From Cenococcum geophilum 1.58 (taxonomy: Eukaryota > Ascomycota > Dothideomycetes > Gloniales > Gloniaceae): 64,000 bases of DNA. Under the pieces are notes generated by a model, which made no database searches, was not told the origin of the DNA, and was given only the letters and a program-made list of their open reading frames with translations. The translations under genes and the position numbers were made by a program. The stretch's first letter is position 1, and every line of letters begins with the position of its first letter. Of the stretch, positions 26,591 through 37,950 are shown one piece after another. The DNA is taken from positions 620,001-684,000 of the forward strand of contig KV748234.1 in NCBI GenBank assembly GCA_001692895.1. The letters are read 5' to 3'.

Positions 26591-29500
26591 GTAGGCCTCT
26601 ACTTTTCCTAACTATTAGCTGCTAGATCTTATTTATACTTAGTTTAACTTAGGCTAATACTTAGTTTATTTTTTGTCTTTAATATACCATAAATAGGTAT
26701 TCTCTAGATATTCCCACTATTGTTATCCATCTAGGCATTCTTCCGTAAGGAATTTTCCTAGTTATAGTATTAAGTCCCCTTATTCTTAAACTTCTACTAG
26801 GTGCTAACTATGCATATACTTAGCGTTTCGATACTTTACCTTATCTATTATCTAATACATCCTTATTAAATACTTTTGATTTTTATCCTTTAGTGCTCTA
26901 TATATATTACACGTATTATCTACGTATATTATCTACGATAATATGTAATATACTTAATATCTTAAGTTAACTCTCGGCTTGTCTTTGTTCTTAAGTTTAA
27001 ACCTCTCTTATATTAATCTAAGCGTTGCGACTTTGTTCGCGGGTACTAAAATTTATCTTTTACTTCTCTAGTCCTCTAATTGCTCCTTTAGATCCTTTAA
27101 TATTATAATTAAGGCCCCCTTAATATAAGTTATAGCCTTTTCTGTAATTGGGTGGTTTTAGATAACTTTTTCGTCTAACTATATATAGAAATCCTCCTAC
27201 TTATTATTATGTCGTTGTCTATACCACTTTTAGTATAATTACTTAAGTATATACGGCTCGTCCGTAAGGAAATATCTCTTTATTACTACGTTATAACAGC
27301 CTTTAGTATATCGTTCTTCGAACCTAGTAGGAATCCCTAAATTCTCTTCTTATTCCAGTTTGGTAAGCTACTTAGCTCTTAGTATGCCTGCTCTAGGCCT
27401 ATTAGTAATCCTTTATACTAGCGCTCTGTCCCTTATATGTCCTAATGTACTAGACCTCTTATCTAGTTTCTGTTCTTGCCATGAAGTAATTTTTACCCTG
27501 AATTCCTCTATAGTTTCCTTTATATTACGTCTTATAAGTAAATTCTTAAAGTCTTCGTGCTTCTTAATCTTAGTATTAACTTTTTAATCTTTAGGCTAAA
27601 CACTATATTCCCCTAGTAAGTCTTCTAGGTCTATATATCTATCTCCTAGTCTAATTACTATTTATACTGCAGATTCTCTAATCTATAAAGAAGCTTCTTA
27701 CCTCTTGCTTATGGGTGTCCTAATTTATGCCCCAAATTCTTAACCCTTTGGATTTTTTAATCCTGAGTTTGCTTCTAACTTAAGCTTAGCTTTAGCCTTA
27801 GTCTAACTAGGCTTTACTAGTGTCCTTATCTCGTCTTAAGAGTCCTAAATCTTACTTATCTCGTCTTAAAAGTCTTATGCTATTAGGAATTCTTATCCCG
27901 AGCTTATTTATATATCTTTAAACTAAGCTACTACTCTACTCTATTGGTTTCTGTCTATTATAGGTCTTTAAGCTTACCTTATCTTATCTTAAGAATCTTA
28001 GTTATCTTTTATCTCCTTATAAGAATCTTAAGCCTTTGGCCTTTTGCCTTTATTAAGTGGTAAGCTAGCACTAGTAGTTATCTGCTTGCTTAATCGTCCT
28101 TAGATATTACTTCTTCTGTCTTATAAAGCGATGGATATTATATTTAACGGTGTTATAATACCCGTTACTAAACCTTGCTTTATAGCGGTCTTAGTCTCTA
28201 CTTCTATTATATTATTAAGGTTTAGATACCCCTAGTTAGTTCCTTTACTGTCCTTATCGCTGTTAATTAATAAGTATTTTAACTCTATTGTTATTATTGC
28301 TAATCATTATCTGTATATTACTGTAATATCTTAATCTAGCTCGTAGAGTCAATCTTATTCTTTATCTAACTCTTTAGTTCCTTTAAGTCCTTTTAACTCT
28401 AGCTCTTATGGCCAATAGCTTGCGCCATACTTGGCATCTTTATAAATTTAGCATATATTATTATAATAAAACGCAAAACTTTTAATTGAACATTCCTTTA
28501 TTCCTCACAGTATACTATTATCCCTCTATACGTGTGTATTACGTGCTACTAGTCTAGTTCCCTTTATTATATAGTAACTCTAAACATCTTTGTAATCCTT
28601 TACGAAGTAACCCTATTTTCCGCAATTTATGTAAGCTCCGTTTTTAAACTATTGACTTTATTATAGAGTCCGCCTAAATATCTTCTACTATTAAGATCCC
28701 TAGTTTAGCCTCTACTCCTTAGTCCTATAATTACTAGATCCTTAACCTTTAGGTTTCTATAGTTTCTTGCTTTATCTCTTATAGGCTTCTTTAGTACCGC
28801 TTAGGTCTATTAGCTCTGCGCTATACCATAGTTTCTAACTTAGCTTTAGTTATTGCGTACTTTACGTCTTATATAACTATAGAACTCTATCTTAGCCTTT
28901 CTTAGCCTGTTCCCTTTGGAAGATCCTATTATTAATCTTAATCGCTTAATCTATTAATTCCCTTAGGGTGTCCGCATCTTCTATTAGAATAATTACGTCC
29001 TAGACTTTAGCCTTAAGTCCNTNTTTATACTATNCNATAAGCGCNTTATTNTTCNATTTNACCTATATNNTAAGTATTTAAAACTATATTATATACTTAA
29101 TTACTAAAGTTCGCTATATTAGGTTCTAAAGCTTTTTTTTTACTATAGTCGTTGCTTCCAGGTCCCCAAATATCTGTATTAATCGTTTCGCGAATCCTAC
29201 CTAGCTAGAAAACACAAATCGTACCTCTTAATTGGCAGTAGTTATTCCGTTAGTCTATATTTCTATTAAGTAGGGTTTAAACCATTTAAGTGCCTAACCT
29301 ATTAGGAATAGTCCTGCATAGGCTATCTAGTCTATTATTATGGCTAACTTAGCCCCTTCTTATATAACCTTAAAATGTATTTGCGTTAGAAATCCTTTAA
29401 GCTTCGATCTTTCTCCTAAGAATTATTTAATTAATAGTAACTTAACCTTTACTACTCTAATTCCATTAAGTCTGTTTTTAAGTACCGTATTATTTTCTAT

Positions 29501-29683
29501 TAATTAATCCACTATTTCCTATAATTGTCTTACCGTTATAGGTTATTGCAAGTTAGTATCCGCTATACTAGTGTTACCCCCTGACCTTAAAGTAGTTGCC
29601 ATCGTCAATAGCGTTATAGTGGCTGCTTTTGGTAGTATATTGTTTAACTTTTTGTATTTAATACTGTAACTAGGTAGTAATTA
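26590..29683 (-). mobile_element. Ty3/Gypsy element A4, 5' internal part
   Basis: Reverse family-A copy holding gag, its CCHC-knuckle region near 28610-28640, and the extra gag-to-protease segment with short direct repeats near 27830-27900. It stops near 26590 before the protease, so all of pol is missing. It matches 57820-60860 of A5. Ns lie at about 29021-29070. Fossil, with many breaks. Confidence 0.85.
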
Positions 29684-30110
29684 TATAACGGAACCTTATA
29701 GCAGGGACTATAATAGGTTCTGTTAATGGGCTAGGTGTATAGAAAATGTAAAGATAGTAGTTAACAACGTAATAATAACTGGTAGAGTGGTTGCCTAATA
29801 GATTAACTTTAATTATATTCTAAGAATTACTATAAGGAAGGAACTATCTAGGTAGGGATTGAGGGTCCTTAAATACATAACCGTACTCCTATGAAATCCT
29901 TCTTATACGTAATGTACGTCTTATCTGTATTAAACGTGACGTCCCTTACGTTTAATGCAGCCAACACGTTTAACCATTATGTGATTCGCTTACTATTCCT
30001 CGTCGTATAGTTCTACGGGTTCTATCCTAGTCCGTGCCTATATTAACCAACTAGCTTCTTCCGACTCTTCTCTAAGTAGTCGTAACATTGTACTTAAAGC
30101 GTCCGTAATA
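29684..30110 (-). repeat. 5' LTR of element A4
   Basis: A 427-base family-A LTR in minus orientation: tataacgg at the left edge and gcgtccgtaata at the right. It abuts the chromodomain-coding 3' end of another Gypsy element, so A4 probably inserted into or was joined to that element. Confidence 0.85.
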
Positions 30111-30643
30111 ACGAAGATAAGAACTATAAAGAGTGGACCGTTAAACGAATTACTAACTCTAAATACTTTGGCAAAGGTAGAGGACGATGGCTCTACTACA
30201 GAGCTATATATATAGGATTTGATATAAATTAGCCAGAATGGCAACTATAGGAAGACTTCGAAAATGCAAAGGATCTAATTAGCGACTTTTACTACGCGAA
30301 CCTATAGAAACTGGGCCTAAGTAGAGATTTTATACCTAATCCTTTATAGGAGCCCTTATAGAGTTAAACCGTTATATATTACTATATAAGGGCAAGTTGC
30401 TATTAAATTGTGGTAAAGTGTGATCACGTAACTGGAATATTGTTAAGATATCTAGGAACTTTAACTAGCGGTTAAAGTTGTCTAATTAGTCAGATTCTTA
30501 GATGCCAAGCCTTATTATATAACGTTGTTTTAAACCTTTAGCAATACCCCCCTTTCTTCTTTTCTATACCTTAAGTGTCCCTTTTATATATATATAGTAA
30601 CTACAGCGTCGCCGGAGCTCCGCCTCTATAAGAGGGGGGGTAG
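30111..30643 (+). mobile_element. 3' end of a chromodomain Gypsy element (family D)
   Basis: About 30120-30360 reads on the plus strand as a chromodomain at the end of a polyprotein. Visible blocks are YKEWTVKRITNSKYFGKGRG and a YIGFDIN-like core, followed by an aspartate-phenylalanine block typical of fungal chromoviruses. After an untranslated stretch with no visible gene comes a purine tract (aagaggggggg, about 30630-30640) just before an LTR. It is less RIP-altered than the A copies. The element is truncated on its left by A4. Confidence 0.7.
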
Positions 30644-30830
30644 TATTACAGAACCCCACCGTAGGGGCCTCTATAGGAGAGCCCCGTGCTCTCGCGTACA
30701 CCTCGCGTACAGCTTATGTTAGCTACGCGTAGGTATATTACCTCCTTACGCCCTTAACCCTTACGATTGATCGCGTAACGTTTTATAGACTCCTTGAATA
30801 CATACACTCTGTAGCTACTGCCCACGTTCT
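30644..30830 (+). repeat. Family-D LTR, truncated
   Basis: Begins tattacagaacccc directly after a polypurine tract and includes a small palindrome around accccaccgtaggggcc. Its right end is not clear: by about 30835 the sequence reads as integrase of a different element, so the LTR seems cut off there. Confidence 0.5.
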
Positions 30831-31747
30831 ATAATATAGTTAAACCAAGATTATAAACCAGTACCTTAACTAGCAACTACATCCCTTTATAAACTACTAT
30901 TAAAATAACTGGTTAGAACTACTGCCTATAATAGACTACGCGTAGCTTATACTCCCCTATAATAGTATAGGGATATTACTATTTAAACTGCTCTACGGGT
31001 ATGCACTATAAACGTCCTTTAATTGGGATAGGCCTACTAAACCCACTACGGCCCGCGAACGCCTTAGCTATAAAGAGGCTTAAGTATTTGCTGAGAGAAT
31101 ATATAGAGCCTAGGAGACTGCTTAAATAATTATAAAAAAAGGCGTAAAAGAAGAAGAAGTCCAATATAAACCGATATTATTGCGAAATAGACTTCTAAGT
31201 AGGAGATAAAGTATAGGTATTAATAAAGAACTAGAAATTCTAGAGGCCGAGCTATAAGCTAGACTACTAAATAGCTAGCCTATATAAGATTCTTTAGAGG
31301 GTAGGATACTCTTTTAAGGTTAAGCTACTAGAGTTAATAAGGATCTACCCTATTTTCTCCCTAGACCGACTATAAAAGGTTATAGATAATCCACTACCTA
31401 GGCAGTATAATAACCCCCTACTATTAATCTAGATTATAGAGGACGAGGAATAAGAAGTTAAAGAAATCCTAGTAGTTAAAAAGAACTATAATGTCTTAAA
31501 ATACTATATAAGCTAGGTAGGCCATAATAAAGACCTAAAATAGTACCCTGCATTTAATTTTAAGTACTCTCCCTATAAGCTACAGGACTTTTATATAGCC
31601 TACTTTAACCTCCCTAGACTACTATATAAATTAAATAACTAGATTAAATGCTAGGAAGAAGGGTTAGATAACTATAATAATTTAAACAATAATAGGGAGC
31701 TTAGATAACGCCTAAGGGCAGGCTTTTTTAGAAGGGGGGGGTGATAT
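30831..31747 (+). mobile_element. Integrase C-terminus and chromodomain of family-C element C2
   Basis: Plus-strand fossil carrying the end of the integrase core (PFINYY block near 30888), the ARERLSYKEA helix block near 31048, the GPY/F-type module (about 31190-31380), and a chromodomain near 31495-31640 with KYSPYKLQDFY near its end. It finishes with a G-run (about 31733-31741) before the LTR. It is among the better-preserved element pieces here but still has many breaks. The 5' portion is missing. Confidence 0.75.
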
Positions 31748-32176
31748 AACGGCGCTAGAGCGCGTTACCTGCTAAATTCTACCCAAGTTCTACTATATTC
31801 TGCTACCTATTATACTATTTTCTACTGTTAGCTCGCCTACTACTAGCGCCTTAGCGGCTCGCGCTACTTATTTGTTTACACTAGCCCTAGCGACCCCCTT
31901 TCCTTCTCCTTAGCTTAGTATCTTTGTAAGATAGCATTCTATAAACTTTAGTTTAGAGGTATTTATGCGAGCCGTTACAAATATATACTGTAAAGTTTAT
32001 ATTATACCTTAATTAACTAAGTCACTAACACTTTAACCGGCGCTGCTCTTCTTCTTCTTTTTTTTTCTCTAGCTTTAGATCCTCGTTTATAGATAATTTA
32101 ATCGTATAGGCTGTATATATCCTCCTTGCTATACTTATGCCTTAATTGACTAAGTTACTAATAAATTAAATCTATA
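31748..32176 (+). repeat. 3' LTR of element C2
   Basis: Starts tataacggcgctagagcg after the polypurine tract. Its first 120 bases resemble the LTR at 11823. The right limit is inferred from a block at about 32080-32176 that matches 47690-47790 in reverse, where a family-C LTR ends. A ttaattaactaagtcactaa motif near 32000 recurs diverged near 32155, so part of the LTR may be duplicated. Confidence 0.5.
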
Positions 32177-33403
32177 GGTATATTAATAGTAGAACGTCTT
32201 TATTTAGCTTTTTAATTAACTTTTAAGCTTTAGGGCTTCCCTTTTTACAAATTCAATATACTTTTTAATTTGCTTAGAATTATCTTATTAGTTATTATTA
32301 CTATTTATTATAGTTCTGGCATATAGAGTACTGCTACTTAGTTAATATAATAATAATAATATCTATCCTATATTACGAAGTAAGATAAGCAATAATAATA
32401 TATAGCAAAGTAGATATTATTAAGCTATGTATATAAACTATATAATAAGATTAAGACGTTGCGTAAGGAGAGAAGGTAGAAAAATGGGGAGAAAGGGTAT
32501 ATATCGTTAGCTTGGTTGCTTAGTCAACACGTGCACGGAGCAGAATAGGATTTAGGTGGTGGTCCTGGCAGAACTTGACAGGATTTGTTGGAACTTGGCG
32601 GAATATGGCAGAATATGGCATATTGCCGTCAGATTGCCGCAAATTGCCGTCTCGTGGTCAGTCTCTAGTTGCTGAGTCGGTGGAAACAGGTGGACGTGTA
32701 TAAGGTGTCACGGGGGTGTCCCGTGACATCCCGTGTAGATTCCACCTCTTTTTCTCCTAGTAGAATGTCTTTATATTATAGCTAGCAAATTAAACTCTTA
32801 CGCCTTTAGCTTCCGTCACCGCCTTATCTAATTATTTATACTCTTCTGCCTTAGGTTTGTAATAATAGATAATCTTAAATAGAGTTTAGAACCTATTAAA
32901 TATAACTCTAAGTGTAGAAGCGCTAAACTTAGGCTTATAACCTATTAGAAGCTAGAACAATTAGACTTAGAATAATAGATTACTTCTATCTTGTTTAACT
33001 ATCTAAGTTGTAACGGCGGTGGTATATATAGCTGTTTAGGTCGGGGAGTAGAGTATTACGCGGCCTTTACCACCCATTAACTCATTCACAACTATATTGC
33101 CACTTGTAGATGGAGGCACGTGACGGGCCTGCGGTACCACTCCTATCGACAGAATATTGTTCCTCGTCTTGTCAGGGCTGCAATCGGTTGTTGTGTGCCG
33201 CATTATGGAAGCGTAAGATTAACTAGTACTAATACTCATTCAACAGCATACTCCTAGCAGGGATAAACAAACAGTCTCACACAACCCCTGATATAAAATA
33301 TCGCTATCTTCTGATCCTGACTATTCTCGCCACTCTTCTCACCACCCTTCTCACCACTCTTCATCATCATCATCATCCGCCTCCTCTCCACTTGACACAT
33401 CAT
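32177..33403. other. Transition from RIP-altered repeats to normal sequence
   Basis: No gene is supported. About 32570-32660 carries short irregular repeats (ggaatatggcagaatatggc and attgccg units). A small hairpin, gtcacggg/cccgtgac, lies near 32707-32730. About 32760-33000 is again TpA-rich and may be decayed coding sequence on the minus strand, unassigned. From about 33050 the composition becomes normal and leads into the 3' flank of the minus-strand gene remnant at 33404, with a ctcaccac-rich low-complexity stretch near 33330-33380. Confidence 0.4.
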
Positions 33404-34442
33404 TTATAAGCTTGTCCTCCCCCCATCCCTCCCAAGCTTTCCCAGTTCTGTCAAGAAACGCTGATTGTACGCATCGGGACCTTCGTGCCCCGAAACTCCA
33501 ACACCGGAGAGGTTGAGTTTGACAGTATTATCAGGGTTGTCCTCCTCCTCGGCTCGCGTATTGCCTGGGCTGCGAATATTCTTCAGCTGAACCGGCAGAG
33601 AGAGAGGCGGAAGGGTAGATCCCTTTTCTTCGAGCTTATTCGGAAGTACTTGGCATCCAGGAGCTGATATTGCGCGGCGCACACGCTCTTTCCCGGCAGG
33701 GTCGCTCTGACAATGGTCGACTTTTGGCGGATAATGTTGCCTCCTCCGCCAATAGGGATGTTAAAAAAAGCCATTATTTCTGCAGCGATGCCCGCCTCAG
33801 CGGTGACGCTGTTCCCATCTCCCACGAAGCTCTTGCCGTCGACGAACTCATAACCCAGTCAACATCCAGATCTTCGGCGCTCCGAGTAGCATTGTTTTGG
33901 TGAGGTATTTGCCTGTCTTAAGTGAAAGCCATCGTTGGATTTTACTTCGCGTTGGCTCAATGCTTAGAACTTTCTCGTTAAGGAATTTCTCTGGACTTCC
34001 AAAGGATTAGCACTGATCGCCTGGTTTTAACGAGATTTCAATCAGAAGGTACTCAACTCCTTAAGAGCGATACGCCGGCATCGCTTAGCAGCAACTGCCC
34101 TCCCCATTGACCTTTCAAAGGCATTCCCAATATTGACGAGTTTGATAGCATTTGCTTCGATCTCGAGGCCCTACAGCTCCGTGGTGGTGATGCAGAAATC
34201 CACCAACTCTTGCACATACGCCCATTATCCAAGATCTAGATCGCTACGCATCGGAACACCGAGTACCTTGCACAGTGCACTCGAAGAGGGATCCAGAAAC
34301 CGTACCTTAACTGGCCGATAGAAGAGTGTGGATCTTTGTCAGGCCTAGTGTAGCTTCCAAACACTACATGTCCCAAATTGAGCTCTTCGGGGGAGTAGCC
34401 GCGGGCATAGAGATAGAAATTTGACTCTTCTTTCTTAGGCAT
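33404..34442 (-). pseudogene. Gasdermin-like gene remnant
   Basis: Minus-strand host gene remnant starting at the ATG of MPKKEESNFYLYARGYSPEE. After an N-terminal LYARGY/LNLG block and a RAVAAKRCRRIALKEL block come KIWMLTGLYEFVDGKSF near the middle and PGKSVCAAQYQLLDAKYFRI near the end. The order (short N-terminal strand block, 'F/WxxTGL' strand, then a 'VxAxQxxLL' strand) and an estimated length near 300 residues resemble fungal gasdermin-like (RCD-1/HET-Q1) pore-forming proteins. That is recognition from memory, not a search. It is broken in several places. A transposon lies just upstream of its start. The neighbouring CHAT-protease remnant supports the call, because fungal gasdermin genes are often paired with protease genes. 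Treated here as a fossil. Confidence 0.55.
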
Positions 34443-34516
34443 TTTTGGCACTAGTTTCGGCTGACTGTTTTGGTGAAGAGCTGGATTCGCTTTCAAGAGT
34501 GGAAGTCTCATTGCTG

Positions 34517-35699
34517 TTATCTCAGTAAGCGACTCAGACGGCAAACGAGACAGTAAATCCCGCTAGTACTTAACTAGTATAGCTTGTATATAACCCCTAC
34601 TAGCTTTATAAAACCCCTGCTAGTGTTATATAACCCCTATATTTAGGCTTACTATCTCGTTTGCCGTCTGAGGGCCTTTGGTGCGAAAATGTATAATGGT
34701 CGACTATTAACGGGAACGTGATACTACTAAAGAGTAATATATCTCTACCAGTTAACTAGTTAACCACTATAAAAGGTAATTGATTATATTTTAAGGGTCG
34801 CTTTATTTATCTATGTACTTATTTATGTATTTTAGCTAATATAAAGTTCTAAAATTACAGGTCGAAAATTTTTAACGTATCTTTATGGTCCAACTACGGC
34901 GCAAATTCTCTCTTAATGCTCCCCCCCTTGCCCCCCCTCCCCTCCCCTAATACCCAGTTATACACTGCCTAAATAAAACGTATACTAACCCTAACTACCC
35001 CACAGCTCCAGAGCCACGTTAGATGGTCCCAAACCCTAGAATGTTAAGCACCAGACGGATTCCATAGAGCTTCGATAGAGCTTCGAGCAGAGCTCCGAGT
35101 AGAGCTTTGATAGAGCTTTAAGCAGAGCTTCGATAAAGCTTTAAGCAGAGCTTTAATAGAGCTTCGAGCAGAGCCTTGTGTAGAGCCTTAAAGTAGAGCT
35201 TTGTGCAGAGCGTCGCGCAGAGCTTTGTATAGAGCTTTGTACAGGCGTTTGTGCAGACGTTCGTGCAGATGTTCGTGCAGACGTTTGTAGAGACGATTAT
35301 AAGACTTCCTAGTATATTAGTGCTGGGGACGCGTCAGTGTCTACCCAAATACTAGAAGCGCGTAACTCGTAAGAAAATGGTATTCCTATTGTAAAAAAGT
35401 AATTAATTGTGGAGGAGACTGGTCTAACTTAACTTATCAGCTTATTAGGTTAAAAAGGTATTATTAGGGAGTCAAATATATAGGAGGAAGTGTCTCTTAT
35501 ACAAAATTACAAAAATTAAAGTTAAGCACTATAGAGTTCCGCACCAAAGGCCCTCAGACGGCAGGGTAAACTTAAGGTTGGTAGATAGCTGATTGGTTAA
35601 AAGAAAGTGGCGTTTATTTAGGCGGAGACTAGTAATACTTTAGTATTAGTGAGTGCGCCTTCAGTTTGCCCTTGCCGTCTGAGTCGCTTACTGAGATAA
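34517..35699. mobile_element. 1.18-kb nested inverted-repeat DNA transposon with 8-bp target duplication
   Basis: The target duplication is cattgctg (34509-34516 and 35700-35707). The terminal repeats are ttatctcagtaagcga plus ctcagacggcaa at the left and the exact reverse complement at the right. Inside, ctcagacggcaaacgaga pairs with 34655-34672, ggcctttggtgcg at 34673 pairs with 35540-35552, and a third pair (35553 and 35683) bounds a 131-base unit. The interior has a C-rich run near 34920-34950 and a 12-bp minisatellite, but no transposase. An 8-bp duplication fits hAT and is compatible with Mutator-like elements, so this is a non-autonomous element of uncertain superfamily. It separates the gasdermin-like and CHAT remnants. 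Confidence 0.75.
35066..35290. repeat. Decayed 12-bp minisatellite (agagcttcgatag-type units)
   Basis: About eighteen diverged 12-base units of the form agcttcgagcag, drifting to gttcgtgcagac-type units at the right. This is the reverse complement of the cacgaagctctg unit at 62956-63612. It lies inside the nested transposon. Changes between units are mostly C/T and G/A, which suggests RIP or drift. Confidence 0.75.
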
Positions 35700-35706
35700 C
35701 ATTGCT

Positions 35707-37068
35707 GAGAGATGGTCGCGCTGTCCCGTCAGGCTGAACACGTGCTGAACATTTAGGCAGCAACTCAGCCCCGCTTTATGTCACCGAAAATACCACATTT
35801 CCTGGGCTGTGCGTTTTGCAGTGAAATACCCAGCTTCTATTAAAGGCGATATTCTCTGCACTCTCTGACTCGCTGAAGCATCAGCGCCTCAGAGGAACTT
35901 CTGTCATAGATCCACAGCGACTTGTTTCGTCATTTCGCTTCAGCGGCCGGTCGTGCATGACGGCATTGTCAGCACTCATCAAGGGAACCTCACGGATATT
36001 AACCTCAGGAGTCTGGTCCTGACCTTTATAAAAGCCATGAGGGACCGCACTATGCTCCCAGGCGATCTTCCCGAAGACTTTGTGCCCAGGTCAAAGGAAA
36101 AGCTTGCGCAGATAACCCAGAGCATTTCCAAGGAGATTTTGGAGCCAGTTAAAGATGTTCTTCGGAGCAAGGCCAATGTAGTCATCGTTCCGTCGCACCC
36201 ACTGCAGATGTTTCCTTGATCAGCACTGGTCCTAAATAGACAGCCACTGTTCCTGCAGAAAGCCGTATATCAGATTCCGAGCCTATCTGTGTTGTGCCAA
36301 ATAACTCAGCGCGGTACGAACGCCACTCTTTCCAAGGCCGCTATCCTGGCTAACTCCAAAGCGGTGTTAACTATTCCAATGGTTGGAATCGAAGCTGTCG
36401 TTGTGTTACAACTCTTTAACATGCTCCCTAGAGACTTTAAAGAACTAGATGTCCAGGAACTCCAATCCGTATTCGAGGATTCAGACATTGTGTACGTCGG
36501 GTCCCACGGAAGGCCAATATTCTCATCGCCCTAGCATTCTTACATCGAGGCCAAGGACAAGTTCCGCGTCCTGGATCTCGCCGCCTTAACAAAATGCGCC
36601 CCCTTAGTCTTCTTCGGCGCCTGCTAGAGTGGACTGGGAAGCGCGACTGTAGGAAACGACGTTCTGGGCTTTTCTCACGCGGTCTTGGAATCAGGTGCTC
36701 TGGCGTACATCGATGGGCTCTGGAAAGTGAATGATGTTGCCTCGATGCTCTAGACGATCTTCTTCTACCGCGGGTTGTCCAAGCGCGAAGAGAATGTCTC
36801 GGTCGCGGAGATATGGCGGAAGGCGCAGGTTGCGCTGTACGAGCTGGATACTCCCAGAGCCATAACGCTGCTAGAGCATCTGCTAAAAGCCCAGGGTGCG
36901 GCCCAGGATAAAGGGTACGATGCGGTGGGTTTCCAGGATTCACGCAGCGGCTTGTTAAAGGTGATCGAGCAGCTTAAACTTCCAGAGCACGAAATTGATT
37001 TCAAACACCCAGCTATATGGGTGCCATTCATCTTAACAGGATATGGAGGACTTGTTTTCAGCTAAAAG
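35707..37068 (+). pseudogene. CHAT-domain protease gene remnant
   Basis: One plus-strand frame from 35953 to the stop at about 37065, about 370 codons, is interrupted by four in-frame stops. The CHAT (caspase-HetF-associated-with-TPRs) domain is clear: an IVYVGSHG block supplies the catalytic histidine, a VFFGAC block supplies the catalytic cysteine, and then come DGLWKVND, a VSVAEIWRKAQVALYELD helix, and HPAIWVPFILTGYGG at the end. That is the usual order of the family. Upstream of 35953 further coding-like pieces occur in other frames back to the transposon edge at 35700, so the N-terminal part is lost or scrambled. CHAT proteases cut partner proteins; in fungi they occur next to gasdermin-like genes, as here. 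The stops at TAG/TGA codons fit mild RIP. Confidence 0.75.
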
Positions 37069-37449
37069 TTACGATCTGCTTCCCTTTTAGACTAATGGTT
37101 TGGGGATCTGGGAAAAGTTTGCGATCAGTATACGGGGGTCTTATCAGGAAGCGCATATATCAGAAGTAGTAACAACGAAGTGAAAACCAAAGTGAAATGG
37201 GAGAAAGAGCGAGCCCCGACGGCACAATTTAAGTTGCCGTGACATGACCGCTAAAACGTTTCCCAATACGCACAAAACGGCCCGATCACTTTTATTTGAC
37301 GGGTTAAGTTTTGTCCAACACCATCAAGAAATTATAACGTATGACCGCTCAGTAAAAACTCCGCCACAAATATAGTTGCTTCCTACGCTCCAGCAACGTA
37401 AACTACCCATAGCAGACATACTTTAAGAACCACTCTCTGAGTAGAGCTT
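37069..37449. other. Intergenic spacer after the CHAT remnant
   Basis: Normal base composition. I see no coding frame, repeat or RNA gene. It presumably holds the 3' flank of the CHAT remnant and the upstream region of the next gene remnant. Confidence 0.4.
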
Positions 37450-37950
37450 TCCCTCTTGCTCCTCTTCTACTTCCCATCGTGACATCGAGCACCGAGTACG
37501 GCCAAAGGCACAAGGCTATCAAGAACAGGCTTTTGTACGGGCGCAACTGGTTTAAAATACAGCGAAGATTCTCACTTGGAATCATCAGTCTTGTTCCTAC
37601 TAGTGGCACATAGAATATCAGCAATTTTGAGTAAGTGGTCTGGTGGATTCATCTAAACAAGTTACTAATAAAGTGAAGAATTGAAAGATTACCGGCGGAT
37701 GTGTTCAGCACATTTTTAGATGTTTTCGACGAGAAGCGTGGCGAGGTGGTTCAAGCTATCAGCGCATCAATTACCACAGCCATCGACAACATTCTACATA
37801 AGCGGGATCTAGGTAGAAGGTATGTTTTTAAGATTGTGGAGGAGGACACGTTGAAGAAAGAGCCGCTCGGCTCGGATAAGTTCATTCAATTCTGTGAACT
37901 GGGGGGAGCTGAGAATTAGTATAAGTGGCATTTTAAGCTCAAGGTAAGGT
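37450..37950 (+). pseudogene. Unassigned spliced host gene remnant
   Basis: Two plus-strand blocks look like one gene. The first (about 37475-37630) reads EYGQRHKAIKNRLLYGRNWF and then SLGIISLVP, with one in-frame stop. It ends at a good donor, gtaagt at 37631; a branch-like ttactaataa lies at 37661 and an acceptor near 37690. The second block reads LPADVFSTFLDVFDEKRGEV, continues through an isoleucine- and alanine-rich helix and a RDLGRRYVFKIVEEDTLKKE segment, and stops at 37919. I do not recognise the family. It could be the N-terminal domain of a STAND protein or an independent gene. The conserved-looking composition and the intron argue that it was once real. Confidence 0.45.

Noticed and set aside
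26265-30485. Shared short block on either side of A4 as a target duplication
   Set aside because: The similarity is in inverted orientation and tens to hundreds of bases from the element edges, so it is not a target duplication.
32177-33403. Possible tRNA or other RNA gene in the GC-richer part near 32560-32760
   Set aside because: Short repeats and a small hairpin are present, but no cloverleaf or conserved RNA signature could be made out.
36437-36943. 168-codon minus-strand open frame across the CHAT domain
   Set aside because: It is arginine- and proline-rich and antisense to a clear CHAT domain, so it is a shadow frame.
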